From: Nicotiana tabacum
Taxonomy: Eukaryota; Streptophyta; Magnoliopsida; Solanales; Solanaceae
NCBI RefSeq assembly: GCF_000715075.1
Contig: NC_134097.1
Coordinates: 71,767,190 to 71,831,189 of the forward strand
Direction of reading: 5' to 3'
Length of the DNA: 64,000 nucleotides
Part shown: piece by piece, positions 12,946 to 24,023 of the stretch
Position numbering within the stretch: position 1 is the stretch's first letter
Layout: each line of letters opens with the position of its first letter
Notes under the pieces: model-generated
Told to the model about the DNA's origin: nothing
Database searches by the model: none
Seen by the model: the letters and a program-made list of their open reading frames with translations, nothing else
Position numbers and translations under genes: made by a program

Positions 12946-14257
12946 CTTGTTTGGATGGTTGTTATGTATTATTTCATAATGTATCGTATAGTATTGTACA
13001 CTATATTGTCATATATTGTCTTAAGGTATACAATATTTGGATAGATTGTATTATTTTACGTTGTTTCATAATGTTATGCACCAATAATATGAAGAATAAA
13101 CTTGCAATATTATAAAGAAAAAGTAAGGTAAGAGGTAATATTATTATATAAAAAGGTAGGGTAAAGGTTAAAATATTTTTTTTTTAATAATAAAAGAGGG
13201 CAAGATAAGAGAAAAAAATAAAAATACGACGCGACCACACCAAAACGGTTCTTAGTGGCACTTTTCGTCGTTACGTAACGACGAATTTACTGATATGATA
13301 CAATAAATATTAGTTTATGTATATCATTATTTTTTCCTAGCATAATTATAATTTATCCTTTATTCTACCTTTTTATATATTAAATTTATTATATATTTTT
13401 TGGTAATATTGTAAGTTTATTGTTGGTGCCTGACATCATAAAACATTGCAATCTAATAAAATATAATACAATACAATATGATATATTATGAAATGATATA
13501 TAATAACTAGGGGTGTTCAAAAAATTGCACCAAATCGAAAAGTTAAACTAAACTTATTTAAAAAAATCGATTAGGTTTGGTTTGATTTGGTTAGTATTAA
13601 GTAAAAAAAATCTGAACCAAACCGCATATAAATATATAATTTTTATATATACTTTTAAGACTTTATATAGAATTTTCTTTAAAAAAATGTCTAGAAATAT
13701 TTGGGATTCTCTTATGGGATGTAATATTTAATAGAATAAGAAGTGCTCTGTCTTTATTTACTTCAAAATAATGTGTTGTATCATCACTTTCTTATCAAGT
13801 GTTATTGAAATGTGTCAATCTCTTTGTTCTTCCTTGTTCATATTCAAGGTCTATTAAATTCTTATATCTTTTTCGAATTTGAAGTGTTATTTTAATAAGC
13901 TAAAACTAAATAGAACATATCATTATTTAGTATGATATTAAATTTTATGTTTAATTATTAAATTCGGTTAACCTTTAAAGTGTACATCAATGAAAAATTA
14001 TTGTTAGACGACTAAAAAAATAACTATCATGTGTTACTAAGTAAATTTTCCAATAAGAATATTTTAATAGATCATATGTTTGTCGTTTTTTTCAAGTTTT
14101 ACTAAATATATATTTACTTATCAAAATTTTAACAAAGTAAGAAAACCCCCGACAAAACCGAATCAATCCAAACCAGCATAATTGGTTTGATTTGATTTTG
14201 ATAAAATCCGAACAAATTCGATCCATGTACACCCCTAGTAATAACCATCCAAACAAG
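12946..14257. repeat. Long-arm fold-back MITE, split by a hAT MITE
   Basis: The ends CTTGTTTGGATGGTT (12946) and its complement at 14243-14257 open two arms that are homologous, with substitutions and gaps, for roughly 270 bp each (for example CACCAATAATA, AATAAACTTGCAATATTA and ATAAAAAGGTAG blocks in both). A perfect 22-bp palindrome with core GTTACGTAAC lies at 13264-13285, near the middle. The element is about 574 bp once the insertion at 13508-14237 is removed. No convincing target-site duplication was found, so its superfamily is open. Confidence 0.7.
13508..14237. mobile_element. hAT-type MITE nested in the fold-back MITE
   Basis: The ends read TAGGGGTGTTCA on the left and TAGGGGTGTACA on the right (complement). 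Flanking 8-mers ATAATAAC (13500-13507) and GTAATAAC (14238-14245) differ at one base and fit the 8-bp target-site duplication of hAT elements. It is 730 bp, has no transposase, and interrupts the fold-back MITE about 12 bp from its right end. Confidence 0.8.
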
Positions 14258-14534
14258 TTGTCGGTGACTACTGTATTCATAAAATTACCAAGTTAATACC
14301 AAAGTTGAGTTTGAGCCCAAAAAAATTAAAAATAAAGAAATACACCAGCCTCCTGCCATTACATATTTAAATTAAAATTGAGTATATGGCGAAAGAAGCA
14401 TTAATATTATATTTAATTTTAGCAAAGAAAAGTTAGAACTAATTGTATAGGTCCAAATTTGGTAACACCAGTAACAGATAAGTAAGACAAAGAATGGGGT
14501 CGACCACATAACGACTGAAGGTCGTTCTCATAAA

Positions 14535-15199
14535 TAGGGGTGGGCGTTCGGGCAGTTCGGATTGCATATGAAATTTCAGTTTGGATTTTCACTTTTCGGA
14601 TTGACGAAATGAAAATCCAAATCCAATCCAAATAGATTCGAATTGGATTATATTTTTTAAGTTTGGTTTCGGATTAATCGGTTTGGATATTTTGGATTTT
14701 CGGTTTTGAGCTTATAAGTTGAGATGTCTCTTCTTTTTACAAAAATGAATATCCAAATGAAGTACTCATGTTAAATTGCCTGAAAAGTTCTTCATTCTCA
14801 CCACAATCATCCAAATGAAATATTAAAGTAATGAAATTATTATATAAAAAAATACAATAAAGACGTTAATACGATAGATAAGAAGTGGAAATAGTAAAAC
14901 CATATCCAAATAGAAAGTATTCTCATAATAACTTAGTAACTAGTATTAAATATATATGATAATCTCTAATGGGTAGGATATTGAACTTATTACTATTGAC
15001 ATATGGATAATGAACTAAATATAAAGTATAAGAATTTCGGATTTTCGGATATCCATAATTCGAAGTACCAAATCCAATATCCAATCCAAAATCCAAAAAT
15101 TTTAAAAATTAAATCCAAAATCCAATCCGTAATCCAAAAATCCAAGAAATTCGGATTTCGGTTTGGATTTCGGTTTTGCCAAAAGTATCCCCACCCCTA
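14535..15199. mobile_element. hAT-type MITE with GGATTTTCGGATT-rich ends
   Basis: The terminal inverted repeat is TAGGGGTGGG on both ends. The flanks carry an identical 8-bp duplication CTCATAAA (14527-14534 and 15200-15207), so this is a hAT insertion of 665 bp. Inside both ends are many copies of ATCCAAATCCAA/TTCGGATTTCGG-like words in inverted arrangement, probably subterminal repeats. No coding frame is meaningful. Confidence 0.88.
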
Positions 15200-15207
15200 C
15201 TCATAAA

Positions 15208-16141
15208 GGTCGACGTCAAAAGCGGGCAGCTGAGACAGGACAATAATGATAACTTAGGTTCATAAATGGGCATAATGAATATTCTTTTGGATATTCTTTA
15301 TGTTGTACTTTTTAGGGTTTTTGGGAAATGCCCCTTATAAATAGGAAGAGAAAGAGAACAAAAAGGGATTTGCTTTTTTCGGAACTAGAACATATTGTAA
15401 AGGTTGAGAGAAGAATATACAAAAGAATTATCTTATTCATTTATTCAAGCACATGTTGTTCAATCTTTATCCATAAATCTCAACATCTCATATAAATTTT
15501 GACCTCTTGTTTTTCACGCCGCCATCAGAGAAAGGGAACACCCAATCATACAATCATTGGGTGATAATTCCTTTCCACTATAACCCTTCTCATTTCTTAC
15601 ATTTATTATACATTTATGATATTACATATTTTGTCAATCATAGCATATTAAGCTCACTATTTAATGTTCCTGAAATCTACTCGTTAAAAAATTTTTTATT
15701 TTATTTGGTCTAGAATTTATTAAGTTCAACTGAGATTCACCCTTTTAACTTATTATTAATTGATTTAGTATTTATTTGCTCAAACACTAATATTGAAGAT
15801 AAGTTTGATTGTGAAAAACATCATATAAGAGTTAAACTTAATTAGTTAAATAAATCTGAATTTCTTAATTTGATAAAAATGATGTATGAAGATTGAAGAA
15901 AATAAAAAATGAGAAAAATACCTTCATTCCTTGGTTCAATCTATCTTTCAGTGACAACTAGGCTTGCTAGAGCCTAACCGCAGACCTCGAAGGCCTGAAC
16001 AAGAAGCAACAATAGTAGCAGGAGGATGAAGTCTATTATTAAGTTTGTCAAAACTAGTAACCTTTAAATATTTTTTTTAAAATAAGTATATTTTAACTAG
16101 GAATGTTACAACCAGCTATTACGTGTCATTTTCGACATTTG
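15208..16141. repeat. Possible LTR remnant with TATA motif
   Basis: The sequence flanking the 14535-15199 MITE contains a TATA-like CTTATAAATAG at about 15335-15346, followed by an A/G-rich leader, a layout usual in LTR promoters, but neither LTR borders nor a target duplication were found. From about 15560 on it is AT-rich without recognised content. Treat as unclassified repeat-like intergenic DNA. Confidence 0.25.
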
Positions 16142-16153
16142 CCTAACCTTAAA

Positions 16154-16761
16154 ATACAACAACAATAACAACCCAGTAAAATTCCACAAGTGGGTCTGGG
16201 GAGGGTAATATGTACGCAAACTTACCCTCACCCCGAAGGCATAGAAAGGCTGTTTCCGAAAGACCCTCGGCTCAAGATAATAAGAAAAACAAAAGGAGAG
16301 AATATTAGTTTCACCATAAAGATCATAGAAAAAATAGCAACATAAATTGCAGAAGAAAAATACAAGGTAGAAATGATGGCTAGTAAATAGATCTTGCACC
16401 GAAAAGAAAAAGTATTAAGACATGGAAATGCCCCTAGTTATTTTAGACTAAAACCTTACCGGACTAGGCTCACAATGGTACAAAGTAACGCGAGACTCAA
16501 CTACTTCCTAGCCTACAACTGTAATACTCGACCTCCACAACTTCCTATCACGTGACATGTCCTCGGAAATCTGAAGTTTCGCCATATCCTGCCTGATCAC
16601 TTCTCCCCAATACTTCTTAGGCCCCCCTCTACCTCTTCGTGTGCCCTCCACAACCAGCCGCTCACACCTCCTTACTGGAGCATTTGGGCTTCTCCTCATT
16701 ACATGTCCGAACCATCTGAGTCGCGCTTCCCGCATCTTGTCATCAACGGGAGCCACATGCA
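16154..16761 (-). mobile_element. 5'-truncated RTE-type LINE end
   Basis: On the minus strand a frame from the right end reads [18 protein letters not shown], followed by [15 protein letters not shown] and [14 protein letters not shown], the conserved C terminus of plant RTE reverse transcriptases. It is followed by the typical 3' region (GAGGGTCTTTCGG, then CCCAGACCCAC) and ends in a short TTG-type tail (complement of 16156-16171). Flanks share the 12-mer CCTAACCTTAAA (16142-16153 and 16762-16773), a target-site duplication. A longer copy of the same family is at about 48031-49087. Confidence 0.85.
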
Positions 16762-17034
16762 CCTAACCTTAAATAGTTTAATAATATTGGATCAGTGTTT
16801 GGTGTCATTTTTTTTACCTTTTTTAACCTTAAAACAGTTTAACGGTGTTGGATCAAAGTTTGATTTTCTTAGCCCTGAAGTAATTTAGCCATCACTCCAT
16901 TAATGCCCGGCCCATTTTCCCTTGACCATGACGTAAAAATTGCACGGGATGCCCTATTTGGTCGCCCCCATTTAACCTATACTCATTTTTATAAGTTTTA
17001 ACTTGTACCCATTTTTTAAACAATTTCAGCCCTC

Positions 17035-17127
17035 TTTCTCTTCCTTCCCTCCTTCCTTCCTTCTTTCCTTCCTTCCTTCCTTCTTCTTCTTTTTCTTCTT
17101 CTTCTTCTTCTTCTTCTTCTTTCTTCT
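17035..17127. repeat. Pyrimidine microsatellite (TTCC)n and (TTC)n
   Basis: About 90 bases of almost pure C and T, first as CCTT units and then as CTT units, ending in TTCTTCTG. It is likely polymorphic. Confidence 0.9.
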
Positions 17128-17400
17128 GTTGTCGTTGGTGCTGCTATGAAACTTCAGTTCATGGGATGATTGCCATAAGTATGTTTATCAGATTATTTAA
17201 AAATAAATTATAAATAATTACGTAAGTTAGTAGACAATAATTTATTAATATTTTCACGTACGGGAAGTTTAACGTCACACTTAGTGATTCTTTTCATGAT
17301 AATTCTGTTCTTTTCACGTTTGTTGTTTCCAAAATTTATGATTTAGATACTGTTGACAATCTGATTATGTATCTAGTATGTTAGAAAGCTTTTTCAAAAA

Positions 17401-17765
17401 CTTCAACTTATATAGTGCTGAAGTTTTTACAAATGAGCTAAATAACTTCAGTATCTTCTGCTAAAGTTTTTTTGAAAAAGCTTTATGACAAAACTAATGA
17501 ATCCAGGACAAAAAAACTTCAGCTTATTTAGTGCTGAAATTTTTATAAATGAACTAAATAACTTCAGCATCTTCTGCTAAAGTTTTTGAAAAAGCTTTAT
17601 GACAAAACTAATGAATCCATGACAAAAACACTTTAGCTTATTTAGTGCTGAAGTTTTTATAAATGAACTAAATAACTTCAGCATCTTCTGTTAAAGTTTT
17701 TGAACAAGCTTAATGACAAAACTAATGAATCCAAGACAAAAAAAACTTCAGCTTATTTAGTGCAA
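17401..17765. repeat. Tandem repeat, period 114-116 bp, about 3.2 copies
   Basis: Units begin at about 17401, 17517, 17631 and 17746 with CTTCAGCTTATTTAGTGC, followed in each full unit by AACTTCAGCATCTTCTG and GACAAAACTAATGAATCC. Units differ at a few positions each. The fourth copy breaks off after about 20 bp and passes into a second repeat (17762-17935, about 60 bp units starting GCAATTACAAACAAAAACTT). Confidence 0.85.
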
Positions 17766-18499
17766 TTACAAACAAAAACTTCAGCAAATAGAGAACAAAA
17801 TTTCAGCTACTATGCTTAAGTTCGGCAATTACAAACAAAAACTTCAGCAAATAAAGAACAAAACTTCAGCTTCTATGCTTAAGTTCAGCAATTACAAACA
17901 AAAACTTTAGCACACTTGGTTCAGCAATTTTTGCTACTTCAGGTTCGTCTACTAAAATGCTGAAGTTTTACGTGACTGTCTTTGCTACTTCAGCCTCATA
18001 TGCTGAAGTTACGCGAAAAAGTGGGTACGTTTGCAAATTTTTTTGCTAAGCGGACACAAGTTAAAACGTGACTCAAAAAGCGAGTATAGATGCAAATGCC
18101 CCTAAAATAACTCAATCTTCAACTAATTACACCTAATAGCCCATATTGCTCTTTAACCTAAAATATTAGTCATATGTAAACATCACAAAGTAGCTTTTTG
18201 ATATTTATTCTCTTTTTCTACTAAAGTTTTCATTCGAATTTCTTTCAATTTCTCTCCCTAAACTCCTTATCTCAGTATACATGTCCTATAGATCCTTTTT
18301 AGGTTGAAATCTTCAGTGTTATCTCTTCTCCTTCAGAGATTTGGTTGATGCATCTGCTTTTGATATTTTCTGTTCTCTTTTTCTACTAACGTTTTTATTC
18401 GAATTTCTTTCATTTTCTCTCCCCAAACTCTTTATCTCAGTATACACGTCCTATTGATTCTTCTTGTTCTTTTGAATTTCTCATTGATTTTTGGAAATC

Positions 18500-19460
18500 A
18501 CTATTAATAGTGATATGCATAGAGCAGGTGTGTAACGGTGATATACATGGATATACACTGTTATATACATGATTACACATATGTTGCTTATTACAATTGT
18601 GACAATGATTTACAAGAATATACTGTTAGTGTTATGCATGGGGATACATGTGATATCTTTTACAACTTACAAGTGTAAGGAGTCGTTTGGTAGGGTGCAT
18701 AAGAATAATGCTGAATAAGGTGTATTAGTAATGATGGTATTAGTTATGCTTGCATTAGTTATGCTGGTATTAGTTATGCTAACATATTTCTTATCCATTG
18801 TTTGGTTTGATGTATTAAAACGTTGCACAATTTCTAAAAGAATTATTTGTTTACAAAAATGCCCTCAAACTAGTTCACACTCTAACTTTTTAAAAGAAAT
18901 ATATGTTGAGAAATATTTTTATATGAAAAAGTTTACAAAAAATTATTTGATTTGTCTACCTATATTGTAAAATAAAATTAAATATTTATTTATAAAAAAG
19001 AAAATATGCTAAGTATTTATTTATTTACTAGAGATATAATTTTATTTCTCACTATTTGGATTATTTTGAACTTGCATTAATATACTAACTAGCATATTTT
19101 AATCAAACATAAATTTTGAAGGGTCTATTTTGTCTTTAACTAAGCTAATGCATGCATTAAAACTCATTGCATTGCTAATACCATTGTTTTATATGCATTA
19201 GTTATGCATAGGATAATACCAAATAGGATGTATAGCTAATGCTTGCACAACTAATGCATAAGTTCAAAATGTGTACCAAACAATGTATTATTAATACACA
19301 AAGCTAATGCATGCATTATTTTATCTAATGCATCCTATCAAACGACCCCTAATAGTGATATACATGGATATGCACTATTATATATGGAAGTATACTTGTA
19401 TATAGATTTTGTCTTTTACAAGTGTAACTGCTATATACATGAATATACAAGTAATATGCA
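18500..19460. repeat. Degenerate ATACATGGATATACACT minisatellite around the MITE
   Basis: Both flanks of the Tourist-like MITE (18500-18670 and 19353-19460) contain repeats of GTGATATACATGGATATRCA-like words with variable spacing and shared tails such as TTTTACAAGTGTAA (18672-18678 region and 19411-19424) and GCATGGGGATACA. The MITE therefore split a pre-existing repeat tract. Confidence 0.55.
18679..19349. mobile_element. Tourist-like (PIF/Harbinger) MITE
   Basis: Ends read GGAGTCGTTTGGTAGGGTGC and, on the complement, GGGGTCGTTTGATAGGATGC; both are flanked by TAA (18676-18678 and 19350-19352), the 3-bp duplication of PIF/Harbinger MITEs. It is 671 bp with GCATTAGTTATGC-type repeats in both halves. 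A short frame (18731-18970) is accidental. Confidence 0.75.
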
Positions 19461-19467
19461 TGGGGAT

Positions 19468-19657
19468 ACAGAGGCGAAGCTAGTCTTATAGGTACGGGTT
19501 CAGCCAAACCCAGTTAATTTTTCTTAAACATTGTATTTATATTAAGAAATTCATTAAATATGTATAAGTATTTAATTGTGAACCCAGTAACTAAGATGAT
19601 CTATGCGTTCCTACGTAAATTGAGAATCCATAAACTTTAAATTCTGGCTCCACATCC
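19468..19657. repeat. Short inverted-end element (GAGGCGAAGCTAG type)
   Basis: GAGGCGAAGCTAG at 19470 and CTGGCTCCACATC near 19645-19657 form imperfect inverted ends around about 190 bp containing GGGTTCAGCCAAACCCAG and AATTCATTAAATATGTATAAG. The same internal wording occurs in fragmentary form near 10900-11010. It resembles a small repeat that is common in Solanaceae genomes; the class is not certain. Confidence 0.4.
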
Positions 19658-19665
19658 CTTGGGAT

Positions 19666-22295
19666 TAAAGGTGTCTAACGGGTCGGGTCAGCCCGTTTCC
19701 GAACCAGCCCAAAGTGGTTAAAATCGGAATTGACCCAGACCGGTATAAGGGGGTTGGGTGGGGCTGGGCTAAAGGGGTAGGGGGTTGGTCCGTCTACTTA
19801 AATCCTACCAATTTACCGGACCGATCAAACCTGGTCAACGGTTTATACTGTTCAACCGGTTAACCGACCCGAACTGGACCGGCCCAGACCGGTATAACGG
19901 CTAATTAATTTTTTTTAATAGTGGGCCTTATTTCTGACCGTTGGCAACGGTCTTCTACCCTTATGGCCGTTGCGCAACGGCAAAATAGCCCATTTTTGGG
20001 TTTTTTTAAAAAAAGAAAAATTAACACCCCTTTGATAAACTATAAATACACCCTCCCCTCCCCCCTCTTCTTCATTTCTTCACTCATCTCTCATTTCTCA
20101 ATCTTAATTCTCATATTCTCTCATTCTTCAATCTTCACCTAAAGTGCAATTAACTATTTGACTCTTTTTTTTTGGAATTTAATTTATCGTAGTATTTATT
20201 ATTTGAAGTTTGAACAATTGAACTTCAAAATTGGAACAATTGACGTTTCTTCGTGGTAACATTGGAGTATCCCTAGAAGTACTTGTAGATCTGATATCTT
20301 TAGACTTCATGGACAATATCAAACATACATACATTATTTGTTTAGCCACCTTCCTTGTAGAGTTTCTCTAACTTCTGATATTGGCCATGATGTTAATGGA
20401 AATGATTATTTGATAATTACATGTCATTGGATAGATGATAATTATTGTATGCAAAAACATATTATCGCTTTTAAATATGATGAAGATCAGAGTCATACTG
20501 TTGTGTTTATAAGTACTACTATTTGCGAAGTTGTTGAATTTTATAATCTCAAGCAAAAAGTATTGTGTATATCTTTTGATAATGCTTCTAATAACAATGT
20601 CGCAATTTCAATATTAAAACTGCATTTGCAACCACCACTTGATGAAATTTTTCATGTTAGGTGTGCATGTCATGTTTATAATTTAATTGTTAAAAATGGC
20701 CTTGATTTATTTTCAACTGAAATTACTCATGTTAGAAGAGCAGTTGGTGTTATTCAAGGAAATAATAGACAATCTAGAATTAGAAAATTTAAGAATAAGT
20801 GTAACGAGCATAACCTTAAACCCAGATTCATGCCAGACGAAATTGTGACTAGATGGAATTATACATATATATTTTTAAAATATTGCTACAAATATAGATT
20901 CCCAATAACTGAAGTTGCTAATGTGCATTGTACTAATCCAAACCGTATGTTAACAACTACTACTTGGGATGCCATTAATGATGTTGTTAAATTTTTGTAT
21001 AAATTTTATACAGCTACTGTTGAGTTTTCTGAAGCATATTACCCTAATGTTACTATGGATTTAGTACATATAGTTGAAATTTCTTTCTACTCTTTGAATT
21101 TAAGAAGAAAGAAAAATATAGGCATGTTGTTGAAAAATGCAAGCAAAATTCAAAAAATATTTCTTTTCAATTCCTCCAATTTACTTAATTGGCGCTGTTT
21201 TAAATCCTTCTATTAAGATGTCTGATTGTCACCAATTAATCAATGCTTTATATACTTATATGGAGATTGGATCAGCTGAAACCCCAGATATATTTGTTTG
21301 TATGAACTATGAACAAGCTAAATGATTCTTTACAACTATTATATAACTATTATGCAAATATAATTGATGATGATGCTCTTAATGTAGCCAATGTTAATCC
21401 CACTATGCATTGTACCACTTCTACTACTGTGGATGATTAAGAAGGCCTTCATAGTTTTAATATTTTTTCTATATTTTCTAACACTCAAACCAGTAGAAGG
21501 AACATTGATGAACTTCAATTCTTCTTACAGAAGCAAAAAGAGCCTCGCATAAAGGAATTTTCACCGTTGGGATGGTGGCATGAGAATGGAAAGCAATTTC
21601 CTGTTCTTTCCGCTATGGCTCGGGACGTGCTGAATGTGCCAATTTCAACTGTTGCATCAGAGAGTGCATTTAGCCAAGCAAGACAACAACTTGGAGACAC
21701 CTGTCACTCATTGGGAAGCAATGCTTTGGAAGTTTTAGTATATTTCAGAGATTGAATTAGATCGGAACAAAGAAATCAAGGACGTGAAGATGTTGATAGC
21801 CCAGAAGACGAGGAACTTGGAGATATATTAACACGTGGTAACCCATCTGAATTTAACACTCCAGAAGAAGGCCACTCAGTTCATATTGATTATGAAGAAC
21901 TTACTAAGGCAATGCAAAACTTTTGAATTTACTCTTTTTTGGTTAATTTACTTGTTGTTAAATGTAAACCTTTCAATTTGTAAGTTTGAATTTTGAAATA
22001 AATGTAGCACTTCCTATTTATAAGTGCAATTTTTCCCATCTTCATTGTATTCTTTATATTTTTATTTTATATTAATGTAACTTACAATAGTTATACAAAA
22101 TAGAAAAAAAGATTAAAAATTACACTAACCCGGCCCGATCCGCCCCCTTGTACCCGTAACCTTTACGGTTCACTTTTTTACCCGAATGAACCCGAACCCA
22201 TTAAACCCAGTAAGCCCTAACCCGTAACCGACTCGAACCCCAACCCCGTACGATTACTAATTTTTCCTACCCGGCCCACCCGTTAGACACCCTTA
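19666..22295 (+). mobile_element. Decayed hAT transposon with transposase
   Basis: Terminal inverted repeats are TAAAGGTGTCTAACGGGT on the left and TAAGGGTGTCTAACGGGT on the right (complement). Flanks CTTGGGAT (19658-19665) and GTTGGGAT (22296-22303) match at 7 of 8 bases, the hAT duplication size. Both subterminal regions (to about 19900 and from 22130) are dense in short GACCCG, CCGGT and ACCCG words in both orientations, as expected for transposase binding. A TATA-like TATAAATA lies at 20041-20048 upstream of the transposase remnant. Length is 2630 bp. Confidence 0.9.
20338..21925 (+). pseudogene. hAT transposase remnant
   Basis: The longest frame (20338-21216, 292 codons) contains the hAT core, with ITCHWIDDNYCMQKHIIAF, FDNASNNNVAI (a catalytic-domain Asp region) and HVRCACHVYNLIVKNGLD, a strongly conserved hAT block. 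A frameshift near 21140 moves the frame to SIPPIYLIGAVLNPSIKM, stops follow near 21325-21440, and a third piece (21567-21755) has the hATC dimerisation signature WWHENGKQFPVLSAMARD with VASESAFS. The N-terminal BED zinc finger is missing, so there is an internal deletion upstream of 20338. It is clearly inactive. Confidence 0.9.
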
Positions 22296-22303
22296 GTTGG
22301 GAT

Positions 22304-23250
22304 ATATATGTTGGTGGCATAGAATCGTCTGAACTCATGAGATTGAATATTTGGTGAATGTATATGATATTTTTGGATGAAACCTCTATAACATTTTAGT
22401 CATTTTTCTAATTAGATGTGAAACCAACTTCTATTGATTCACAAATGATTCACCCTCTTCGATTTCTTTAGGAGACAAATTGCGTTTATAAGTGAAGTTG
22501 GATCTGGATTTTTCTTTTCTAAGGTGTGTTTAAGGTATATATCATCAAAGACAGAAAATCAATATTGTTTGAAACTTCACTTCTAGAGCTCATGGAAGGG
22601 GACGCGTGAAGTTGGATTTTAGTTTAGAAGGGGATAATATTTTTCCTGTTTTTTAGTTCGCTCGATGAGATTTGACTATCCACTACCTTTTTTTTAGCTT
22701 TAAAAGCTAAACCTAATCTTTGGCTAAAACCCTACTAATAGTTATTAGGAGGGGTATACACATGTCAATTTTCCTTAATCCAATTGGAGAAAAGTTTGAC
22801 TTTCTTAACCTTGAATTAATATAACTACATTAGACCAAAGTTTGGTTTTCTCGACCATGAAGTAATTTAACTACACTTGAATAAAGTTTAACTTTCTTAA
22901 CCTTACAGTAGTCTAAAATTACATAAGAACAGAGTTTGGCTTTCCTATTACCAATCTATATTCTTCAAAAGACACATTTTTGCACCCCCGCATATTCCAA
23001 GTGAGCAAATTTTCTATATGAGAGAATCATGACGGAAATTTTTTGTTCCCGCGTAATTTAAGTAGTTTTTTTTTCTTTCAACACATTATTTCAATGATAT
23101 TTAAAGCATATTCAAGGTCTACAGTAGCATAGTTTTATCGTTTTGCCAAAAAATCCCATATGACCTCCATGTTCCCCAAATAAACATTCAATAATTTAAC
23201 AATATCAGCTGATAACATCCTTCCAAATAATGAACAACTGCACACTTACC
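22304..23250. other. Intergenic DNA with a degenerate 48-bp repeat
   Basis: Between the hAT element and the solo LTR no gene is seen. At about 22788-22950 a unit of about 48 bp (AAAGTTTGACTTTCTTAACC, then an A/T stretch with ACTACATTAGACC) recurs roughly 3.5 times with substantial divergence. A related stretch is at 16845-16890, next to the RTE insertion. Confidence 0.45.
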
Positions 23251-24023
23251 ATTCCTGTAATGACTCGATCGGTCGTTTTAAGAATTTAAGCTTCGTTCGG
23301 CGGGGTAAGGTCTTGAACAACTTCATATTATGTGTATCGACTTGCATGCATGGTTGAATTCAGTTACTGGATGATTCAGAGTCGAATTGGAAGAAGGAAT
23401 CTAGTTTTGGAAGCTTAAGCGGTGAGAATTTGACCGGAATGTGACTTTTGTGTAAACAGCTCCGGAATAAGTTTTGGATGATATCAGCAGCTTCGTATGG
23501 TGATTTTAGACTTAGGCGCGCGTCCGGATTCGAATTTGGAGGTCCATAGGGTAATTCGAGGCATTTTGGCAAAAGTTGGAAAAGTTGAAGTTTGGAAAAT
23601 GGAGAAGTTTGACCCATAGTTGACTTTTGTGATATCGGGGTCGGAATGCGATTCCAAGAGTTGGAGCAGTTCCTTTTTGTCATTTGGGACTTATCTGCAA
23701 AATTTGGCGCCATTTTCGGGTTGATTTGATAGGTTTCGGCACGAGTTTTAGAAGTTGGAAGATTTGGAAGTTCATAGTTCGATTCTTGGCACGATTTGCA
23801 TTTTCAGTATTGTTTGATGTGATTTGAGACCCCGAGTGAGTCTGTGTTAGGTTATAGGACTTGTTTGTGTGTTTAGACGGGGTCCTAGGGGCCTCGAGCG
23901 TGTTTTAGATGGGCTACGAGTATTTTTCCTCCTATTTTGAACTGTTGTTTTGTCTTCTGGTGTCCCCTTCTATGCGATCGTGTAGGTATAGCCGCGGTCG
24001 CGAAGGCTTATTTGGTGGCTAAC

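Larger units (their letters stand above)
16930..18115. repeat. Fold-back element with AACTTCAGC tandem repeats
   Basis: The left end (about 16935-17020) and the reverse complement of the right end (about 18020-18110) share CTATACTC, then GTTTTAACTTGT and CCCATTT/CCCACTT blocks in the same order, so this looks like a diverged inverted-repeat transposon. Inside are a pyrimidine microsatellite (17035-17127), a 115-bp tandem repeat (17401-17765) and a shorter repeat (17762-17935), all built on ACTTCAGC/GCTGAAGT words. No target duplication or transposase was found. Confidence 0.5.

Noticed and set aside
12927..13115. 62-codon hydrophobic frame
   Set aside because: It is inside an arm of the fold-back MITE and reflects AT-rich sequence.
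17401..17765. CRISPR-like regular repeats
   Set aside because: The units are contiguous tandem copies of about 115 bp with no unique spacers, in a plant genome.
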